DNA of 64,000 nt from JABDQZ01 sp050049775 (GTDB taxonomy: Bacteria; Pseudomonadota; Gammaproteobacteria; Chromatiales; Chromatiaceae). Made by a program: the position numbers and the translations under genes. Positions within the stretch are counted from its first letter, which is position 1. Each line of letters opens with the position of its first letter. Location: contig JASFVP010000002.1 in NCBI GenBank assembly GCA_050049775.1, forward strand, positions 53,755-117,754, in the 5' to 3' direction. Positions 58,812 to 64,000 of the stretch are shown here, one piece after another. The notes beneath the pieces were generated by a model that saw only the letters and a list, made by a program, of their open reading frames with translations, was not told the origin of the DNA and ran no database searches.

Positions 58812-60869
58812 TTATTTGACTTTCATGCCCGGCTGCGCGCCGTCATCGGGGTGCAGGATGAACAGGTCCTTGCCGCCCGGTCCCGCTGCCAGCACCATGC
58901 CTTCAGACATTCCAAAACGCATTTTGCGCGGCGCCAGGTTGGCGACCATGACGGTCAGCTTGCCGATCAGATCTTCCGGCGCATAGGCCGACTTGATACC
59001 GGCAAATACATTGCGTGTTTCACCACCAATATCCAGCGTCAGTTGCAGCAGCTTGTCGGCGCCTTCAACGGCTTTGGCGTCGGCGATGCGCGCAATGCGC
59101 AAATCAATCCTGGCGAAATCATCGAACTCGATGGTGTCAGCGATCGGGTTGTCCGCCAGTGGACCGCCTGATTGTGTTTCAGTTGCAGAGTTTTTCGCTG
59201 CGGTCGCAGATGTTTCGAGATCCTGTTTTGAATCCTGCAGCACGGCTTCGATTTGCTCGGTTTCAATACGCGTCATGAGCGGCTTGAACTTGGCGATGTC
59301 ATGATCACACAGTGGCGTGGCCAGTTCCTGCCAGGTCAGTGGGCCAACCTGCAGGAAGGCTTCCGAAGCGGCGGCCGTGCCGGGCAGGATGGGGCGCAGG
59401 TAACCGATTAACACACGAAACAGATTGATGCCCATGGAGCAGACCTCGTGCAACTGCTCCTCCATGCCGTCCTGTTTGGCGATCACCCAGGGTTTCTGCT
59501 CATCGATGTACTGATTGGCGCGATCGGCCAGCGCCATGATTTCGCGCACCGCACGCGAGAACTCACGTTTTTCATAATGCTCAGCGATCTGTTTACCGGC
59601 CTCAATGAATTGCGCAAACAATTCCGGTTCGCTGACTTTGCTCGACAGCCGGCCATTGAAACGTTTCTTGATGAAACCGGCATTACGGCTGGCGATGTTG
59701 ACCACCTTGCCGACCAGGTCGGAATTGACGCGTTGCTGGAAGTCTTCCAGGTTCAGGTCGATGTCGTCGACGCCGGCGCCGAGTTTGGCGGCGAAGTAAT
59801 AACGCAGGTATTCCGAGTTCAGGTGCTGCAGGTAAGTGCGCGCCTTGATGAAGGTACCGCGCGACTTGGACATCTTCTGGCCGTCGACGGTGAGAAAGCC
59901 GTGCGAGAACACTGCCGTCGGCGTGCGGAAGCCGGCACCGTGCAACATGGCCGGCCAGAACAGGGCATGGAAATAAATGATGTCCTTGCCGATGAAATGA
60001 TACAGCTCGGCATCCGAGCCTGGTGCCCAGTAGTCATCAAATTCAAGACCTTCAGTCTTGTCGCACAGGTTTTTAAAACTCGCCATGTAACCGATCGGCG
60101 CGTCCAGCCAGACATAGAAGAACTTGCCGGGATGGTCGGGAATCTCAAAACCGAAATAGGGCGCGTCACGTGAGATGTCCCATTCCTGCAGGCCGGCCTC
60201 GAACCATTCGTCGAGCTTGTTGGCGACTTCGGTCTGCAAATGGCCGCCGCGCGTCCACTGCTTGAGCATGTCCTCAAAGTCGGCCAGCTTGAAAAAGTAG
60301 TGCTCCGATTCGCGTTCGACCGGTTTGGCTCCCGATACCACGGAAAACGGATTTTTCAGATCGGTAGGCGCATAGGTGGCGCCGCAGACTTCGCAGCTGT
60401 CGCCATATTGGTCGGCCGCGCCGCATTTCGGGCATTCACCCTTGATGAAGCGGTCCGGCAGGAACATGTTCTCGACCGGGTCGTAGGCCTGCACGATATT
60501 GCGCTTGTTGATGTGCCCGGCATCGCGGTTGTTGAGGTAAATGGTGTTGGCCATTTCCTGGTTTTCCGGCGAGTGGGTCGAGTGATAGTTGTCGAAGCCG
60601 ATGCGGAATTCGGCGAAATCGGCCTGGTGCTCGACGGCCACACGCTCGATCAGTTGCTCTGGCTCGATGCCTTCCTGGCGCGCGCGCAACATGATCGGCG
60701 TGCCATGGGCATCGTCGGCGCAAACATACCAGCACTGGTGGCCTTGCATTTTCTGGAAGCGCACCCAGATATCGGTCTGAATGTACTCGACCAGATGGCC
60801 GATGTGGATCGGTCCGTTGGCGTAGGGCAAAGCGCTGGTGGTGAGAATCTTGCGTTGTGTGTCTGTCAT
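58812..60869 (-). CDS. metG: Methionyl-tRNA synthetase
   Basis: A 685-residue class I synthetase charging tRNA-Met. The HIGH motif is seen in GPIHIGHL, the KMSKS loop in KMSKSRGTF, and the zinc knuckle in CPKCGAADQYGDSCEVCG. The C-terminal tRNA-binding (Trbp111/EMAP) domain, starting FDDFARIDLRIARIADAKAV, is fused as in Escherichia coli MetG and makes the enzyme a dimer. The ATG at 60869 (MTDTQRKILTTSALPYANG) gives the usual N-terminus; a longer open frame to 60935 is not supported. It is divergent from mrp. Confidence 0.96.
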   Translation of the reverse strand: MTDTQRKILTTSALPYANGPIHIGHLVEYIQTDIWVRFQKMQGHQCWYVCADDAHGTPIMLRARQEGIEPEQLIERVAVEHQADFAEFRIGFDNYHSTHSPENQEMANTIYLNNRDAGHINKRNIVQAYDPVENMFLPDRFIKGECPKCGAADQYGDSCEVCGATYAPTDLKNPFSVVSGAKPVERESEHYFFKLADFEDMLKQWTRGGHLQTEVANKLDEWFEAGLQEWDISRDAPYFGFEIPDHPGKFFYVWLDAPIGYMASFKNLCDKTEGLEFDDYWAPGSDAELYHFIGKDIIYFHALFWPAMLHGAGFRTPTAVFSHGFLTVDGQKMSKSRGTFIKARTYLQHLNSEYLRYYFAAKLGAGVDDIDLNLEDFQQRVNSDLVGKVVNIASRNAGFIKKRFNGRLSSKVSEPELFAQFIEAGKQIAEHYEKREFSRAVREIMALADRANQYIDEQKPWVIAKQDGMEEQLHEVCSMGINLFRVLIGYLRPILPGTAAASEAFLQVGPLTWQELATPLCDHDIAKFKPLMTRIETEQIEAVLQDSKQDLETSATAAKNSATETQSGGPLADNPIADTIEFDDFARIDLRIARIADAKAVEGADKLLQLTLDIGGETRNVFAGIKSAYAPEDLIGKLTVMVANLAPRKMRFGMSEGMVLAAGPGGKDLFILHPDDGAQPGMKVK

Positions 60870-61081
60870 GGCGTGATACATCGGGCCGCTGTTGAAAATG
60901 GGCGCGATTATCCCACAAAGGCAGCAGCTTGACACTGTCGCGCAAAACGCCAGCGGATTGCGTGACGGCGGTTTGTGGTGTTCGTTGCTGCGCCACTGTC
61001 CGATAAAACCTAGTAAATTGCTTGGTATTTATCGGCGGTTTTGGTGTAGAATTGCGCCCCAGTTGAATTGAACCAATTTTG

Positions 61082-61102
61082 CCCGTGGTAAAAAACCACG
61101 GG
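61082..61102 (+). promoter_or_regulatory. Leader hairpin before mrp
   Basis: CCCGTGG (61082-61088) pairs perfectly with CCACGGG (61096-61102) around TAAAAAA. It ends 18 bases before the mrp start, just ahead of the ribosome site (AGGAGA). A possible -10 (TAGAAT, 61047-61052) precedes it, so it would be near the 5' end of the mRNA. It may stabilise the transcript or tune initiation. Confidence 0.5.
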
Positions 61103-61120
61103 TTGCAGGAGACACGAGTA

Positions 61121-62212
61121 ATGGCTGAATTAACACAGGAAACGATTGAAGCTGCAATCGCAACCTATATCGAACCGCATCTGGGCAAGGACCTGGTCAG
61201 CAGCAAGTCGATCAAGGGCATCAGCATCGATGGCGACAAGGTCAAGGTCGAGGTGCTCATGGGGTTCCCGGTCAAAAGCGTGCAGGATGACATCGCTGCC
61301 GCGGTGCGTGAAAAGGTTGAAGCCGTTGACGGCGTTTCCAGCTGTGATGTGGATGTCAGCTTCAAGGTGGTGGCCCACTCGGTACAGAAATCGCTCAAGC
61401 CGATCGACAATGTCAAAAACATCATCGCGGTTGCCTCCGGCAAGGGTGGTGTCGGTAAATCCACCACTGCGGTCAACCTGGCGCTGGCGCTGTCCTACGA
61501 GGGCGCCAAGGTCGGCATTCTGGACGCCGATATCTACGGCCCGTCACAGCCACGCATGCTCGGTATTTCCGGCCAGCCGGAATCCAAGGACGGCAACACG
61601 CTCGAGCCGATGAACAGCTATGAGCTGCAGGCCATGTCGATCGGTTTCCTGATCGATGAGGAAACGCCAATGATCTGGCGTGGCCCGATGGTTACCCAGG
61701 CACTGGAGCAGTTGCTCAACGACACCAACTGGTCGGATCTCGACTATCTCATCATCGACCTGCCACCGGGCACCGGCGACACCCAGCTCACGCTGGCGCA
61801 GAAAGTACCGGTATCCGGCGCCATCGTGGTCACCACACCGCAGGACATCGCCCTGCTGGATGCGCGCAAGGGCTTCAAGATGTTCGAGAAGGTGGAAGTG
61901 CCGGTGCTGGGTATCGTTGAGAACATGAGTATCCATATTTGTTCCAAGTGCGGCCACGAAGAGCACATCTTCGGCGAAGGCGGCGGCTCCCGTATGGCCG
62001 AGCAGTATGGTGTGGATTTCCTCGGCGCCCTGCCGCTGGAACTGCGCATTCGTGAAGAAACAGATTCCGGCAAGCCGACTGTGGTGGCCGATCCGGAAGC
62101 GCGTCCTTCACAGATCTACCGTGAGATCGCCCGCAAGGCGGCCGCCAAGTTGTCTCTGCAGGCGAAAAGCTACGCGGCGAAGTTCCCGAACATCGTCATT
62201 CAAAACAACTGA
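61121..62212 (+). CDS. mrp: Mrp/ApbC iron-sulfur cluster carrier ATPase
   Basis: A 363-residue Nbp35/Mrp-type P-loop ATPase that carries or inserts Fe-S clusters. An N-terminal DUF59 (MIP18-like) domain (about 5-85) is followed by the deviant Walker A GKGGVGKSTTAVNLALALS, switch DADIYGPSQPRMLG, DLPPGTGDTQLTLAQ and the cluster-binding CxxC (SKCGHEEH preceded by Cys, ICSKCG). ATG 61121 is used because it follows AGGAGA; an in-frame start 14 codons earlier is less likely. It is divergent from metG, its usual neighbour. Confidence 0.95.
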   Translation: MAELTQETIEAAIATYIEPHLGKDLVSSKSIKGISIDGDKVKVEVLMGFPVKSVQDDIAAAVREKVEAVDGVSSCDVDVSFKVVAHSVQKSLKPIDNVKNIIAVASGKGGVGKSTTAVNLALALSYEGAKVGILDADIYGPSQPRMLGISGQPESKDGNTLEPMNSYELQAMSIGFLIDEETPMIWRGPMVTQALEQLLNDTNWSDLDYLIIDLPPGTGDTQLTLAQKVPVSGAIVVTTPQDIALLDARKGFKMFEKVEVPVLGIVENMSIHICSKCGHEEHIFGEGGGSRMAEQYGVDFLGALPLELRIREETDSGKPTVVADPEARPSQIYREIARKAAAKLSLQAKSYAAKFPNIVIQNN

Positions 62213-62290
62213 TAACAGCATTCGCGGGCTCTTGTTCACCCGGGAGCCCATTTCCTTTTTCACCAATTGAACATAAAGGATGTACTTTCA

Positions 62291-62869
62291 ATGACTCACG
62301 AACTACCAGAACTGCCTTATGCAAAAGATGCTTTAGCGCCGTATATCTCGGCTGAAACGCTTGAGTATCATCACGACAAACATCACGCGACCTATGTCAC
62401 GAACCTCAACAACCTGATTCCGGGCACCGAGTTTGAAAACGCCAGCCTCGAAGACATTGTCATGAAAGCCGAAGGCGGTATTTTCAATAACGGCGCCCAG
62501 GTGTGGAACCACACTTTTTATTTCAACTGCATGGCGCCGAACGCCGGCGGCGAACCGAGCGGCGCGCTGGCCGATGCCATCAATGCGGCGTTTGGCAGCT
62601 TTGACGCCTTCAAGGAGAAATTCTCCACGTCCGGTGCGACCAACTTCGGTTCCGGCTGGACCTGGCTGGTGAAGAATGCCGATGGCTCGGTCGAGATCGT
62701 CAACACCACCGGCGCCGGCAACCCGTTGCGCGACGGCAAGACGCCGCTGCTGACCATGGATGTCTGGGAACATGCGTATTACATCGACAAGCGTAATGCG
62801 CGCCCGGCCTACATCGCGGATTTCTTCAAGTTGATCAACTGGGACTTTGTTGCAGCCAACTTCGGCTGA
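62291..62869 (+). CDS. sodB: Superoxide dismutase (Fe type)
   Basis: A 192-residue Fe/Mn superoxide dismutase converting superoxide to oxygen and peroxide in the cytoplasm. Metal ligands are seen in YHHDKHH, NHTFYFNCM and MDVWEHAYYID, and the Fe-type pattern (GGEPSGALADAI, NFGSGWTWLV) favours SodB. ATG 62291 gives the usual start MTHELPELPYAKDAL; the frame extends 8 codons upstream. A strong terminator follows at 62905, so it is probably monocistronic. Confidence 0.95.
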   Translation: MTHELPELPYAKDALAPYISAETLEYHHDKHHATYVTNLNNLIPGTEFENASLEDIVMKAEGGIFNNGAQVWNHTFYFNCMAPNAGGEPSGALADAINAAFGSFDAFKEKFSTSGATNFGSGWTWLVKNADGSVEIVNTTGAGNPLRDGKTPLLTMDVWEHAYYIDKRNARPAYIADFFKLINWDFVAANFG

Positions 62870-62904
62870 TTACGCAAGCTTCCGGCAGCGGTTTAACCAC
62901 TGCA

Positions 62905-62944
62905 ATAAAAAAACCGCTCATGCGCAACATGGGCGGTTTTTTTT
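62905..62944 (+). terminator. Rho-independent terminator after sodB
   Basis: ACCGCTCATG and CATGGGCGGT form a ten-pair stem (one G-T pair) around CGCAA, followed by eight T; an A-run on the 5' side makes it potentially bidirectional. It separates sodB from speB. Confidence 0.9.
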
Positions 62945-62982
62945 CGTGTCAAAAGCGCTAAATACTGGCAGACTTGCGCGCC

Positions 62983-63903
62983 ATGCAAACACAAGAATTT
63001 CTCGCCGTACCGAATGCGCTGGTAGATCAGGCCGATGTGCTGATTCTGCCGGTGCCGTACGAACACACCGTGACTTACCAGGGTGGTACCGCTGGTGGAC
63101 CCGAAGCGATTCTGGCCGCCAGTGGCCAGCTCGAGTTTTATGAAGAAGACCAGCGCTGGTGTCCACTGGAATACCTGAAACTGGCGGTGTTGCCAGCCTT
63201 TGCCGCACCAGACAATGAGAGCGAGCAGGCCTGGCATGAGCGGCTGCAGCAACAGGTGACGGATTTACCGCGGCAAAACCTGTTCATCGGTCTTGGGGGT
63301 GAACATTCCATCACACCGGCCATGCTGATGGCGCGTATGCCAAACGGCGGCACCGTGGTGCAGATTGATGCGCATGCCGACCTGCGTCCGGATTATCACG
63401 GCTCGATCTACAACCATGCCTGTCCGATGTATCGCCTGCGCCAGCACGGTTATGAGCTGATCCAGATCGGTATCCGTTCCCTGCATGCCAATGAGGCTGC
63501 ATTGATTGATAGCGATGCCGGCATCCATACCTGGTTTGATCGACAGTTACAGCAGCCGCAGCAATGGCAGCAGCTGCTTGATCAGCTGGCAGGATTAAGC
63601 GGCCCGATCTGGTTGACCATTGATATGGACGGTTTTGATCCGGGCCTGATCGCCAGTGTCGGCACGCCGCAGCCGGGTGGTTTGTCCTGGCATCAGGGTC
63701 TGGACGTATTGCAGACACTGTTTGCCAACCCGGCGCTGGACTGGTGCGGTGTTGATATCCTGGAACTGGTGCCGGAAGCCACACGGGTGTCTGACATGAT
63801 GGCGGCCAAGCTGGTGCAGAAAATCATGTCTTACTGGGGCAAGGCACAGGGCTATGACAAACGCGACAAACACGGGTCGCAGATTGGAGTCGACGATGAC
63901 TGA
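62983..63903 (+). CDS. speB: Agmatinase/arginase-family ureohydrolase
   Basis: A 306-residue dimanganese ureohydrolase. Metal-binding motifs are intact: GLGGEHSITP, QIDAHADLRPDYHG and TIDMDGFDPG. Agmatinase (agmatine to putrescine and urea) is preferred over arginase because the next gene is the arginine decarboxylase speA and overlaps its end by 8 bases, placing both in one putrescine pathway. ATG 62983 is used; a TTG three codons upstream is the alternative, and neither has a strong ribosome site. Confidence 0.92.
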   Translation: MQTQEFLAVPNALVDQADVLILPVPYEHTVTYQGGTAGGPEAILAASGQLEFYEEDQRWCPLEYLKLAVLPAFAAPDNESEQAWHERLQQQVTDLPRQNLFIGLGGEHSITPAMLMARMPNGGTVVQIDAHADLRPDYHGSIYNHACPMYRLRQHGYELIQIGIRSLHANEAALIDSDAGIHTWFDRQLQQPQQWQQLLDQLAGLSGPIWLTIDMDGFDPGLIASVGTPQPGGLSWHQGLDVLQTLFANPALDWCGVDILELVPEATRVSDMMAAKLVQKIMSYWGKAQGYDKRDKHGSQIGVDDD

Positions 63904-64000
63904 CAACAACACGGCTGACTGGAACCTGAGAGACGCGGCCGAGCTTTATCAAATCGATGGCTGGGGACACGGCTTTTTCAGTATCAATGACAATGGCAAC
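63896..64000 (+). CDS. speA: Biosynthetic arginine decarboxylase, N-terminal fragment
   Basis: Only the first 35 codons are present; the gene runs out of the window. The start MTDNNTADWNLRDAAELYQI followed by DGWGHGFFSINDNGN matches the N-terminus of SpeA, the PLP-dependent decarboxylase making agmatine from arginine. The ATG overlaps the speB stop by 8 bases. Confidence 0.88.
   Translation, partial: MTDNNTADWNLRDAAELYQIDGWGHGFFSINDNGN

Noticed and set aside
1..64000. CRISPR array, prophage or plasmid functions
   Set aside because: No regularly spaced short repeats, cas, integrase, capsid, replication or partition genes were seen; the ParA-like protein belongs to the chemotaxis cluster.

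Overview
The window is chromosomal DNA of a motile gammaproteobacterium. The evidence is the fliL-to-cheW gene order with polar-flagellum regulators flhF, flhG and fliA, the sigma-54 style flagellar promoter, an lptFG pair, a tRNA-Ser(GGA) closely resembling the enterobacterial gene, and speB next to speA. The species cannot be named from the sequence. Most of the window is moderately GC-rich; about 41.0-45.4 kb is visibly AT-richer.

Layout. 0-13 kb: end of msrP with msrQ, a periplasmic-sensor diguanylate cyclase, an ArsC-like protein, a patatin phospholipase on the minus strand, dapE, lptFG, an RDD protein, a PilZ c-di-GMP receptor, a FixL/FixJ-like two-component pair and an MFS permease. 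13.1-33 kb: one long co-directional flagellar and chemotaxis block (fliLMNOPQR-flhBA-flhFG-fliA, cheYZAB, motCD, parC-parP-cheW, a 56-residue ORF and a DUF2802 gene), headed by a consensus sigma-54 promoter and with a possible sigma-28 promoter before cheY. 33-37 kb: MscS channel, an AsmA-like protein with a short C-terminus, a methyltransferase and a YbaK-type deacylase. 37.1-38.4 kb: tRNA-Ser with a strong terminator, about 120-bp tandem repeats carrying pieces of the tRNA, and a 110-residue protein resembling the membrane-binding domain of cholesterol-dependent cytolysins. 38.5-41 kb: a LysR regulator divergent from a tautomerase, flavin-type oxidoreductase and glutathione S-transferase operon. 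41-45.4 kb: an AT-rich accessory island with two unknown membrane proteins, a DUF1835 protein, a lactate/malate dehydrogenase-family enzyme and a decayed second copy of the transferase 3' end. 46-58.7 kb: an APH/P-loop fusion, then a second signalling cluster (receiver-ANTAR regulator, MCP-like protein, PAS-GGDEF-EAL protein, PAS/HisKA_2 kinase, large Cache-HAMP-PAS kinase) and a short cysteine-containing protein. 58.6-64 kb: a MITE-like element, metG, mrp, sodB, speB and the start of speA.

How parts work together. The main block encodes the export gate, C-ring, polar placement (FlhF/FlhG), late sigma factor, the CheA-CheY-CheZ-CheB phosphorelay, a second stator (MotCD) and the polar array anchors (ParC/ParP). 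At least three genes make, break or sense c-di-GMP (GGDEF, GGDEF-EAL, PilZ), a plausible switch between swimming and attachment.

Best leads for follow-up: the CDC-domain-4-like protein; three CheA linker repeats that resemble the CheY-binding tail of CheZ; an MCP whose C-terminal helix carries a CheZ-type D-x-x-x-Q signature; tRNA-derived repeats downstream of tRNA-Ser; and the duplicated, decaying transferase tail bordering the AT-rich island. All functional calls come from reading the sequence and recalled family signatures; no database search was run.
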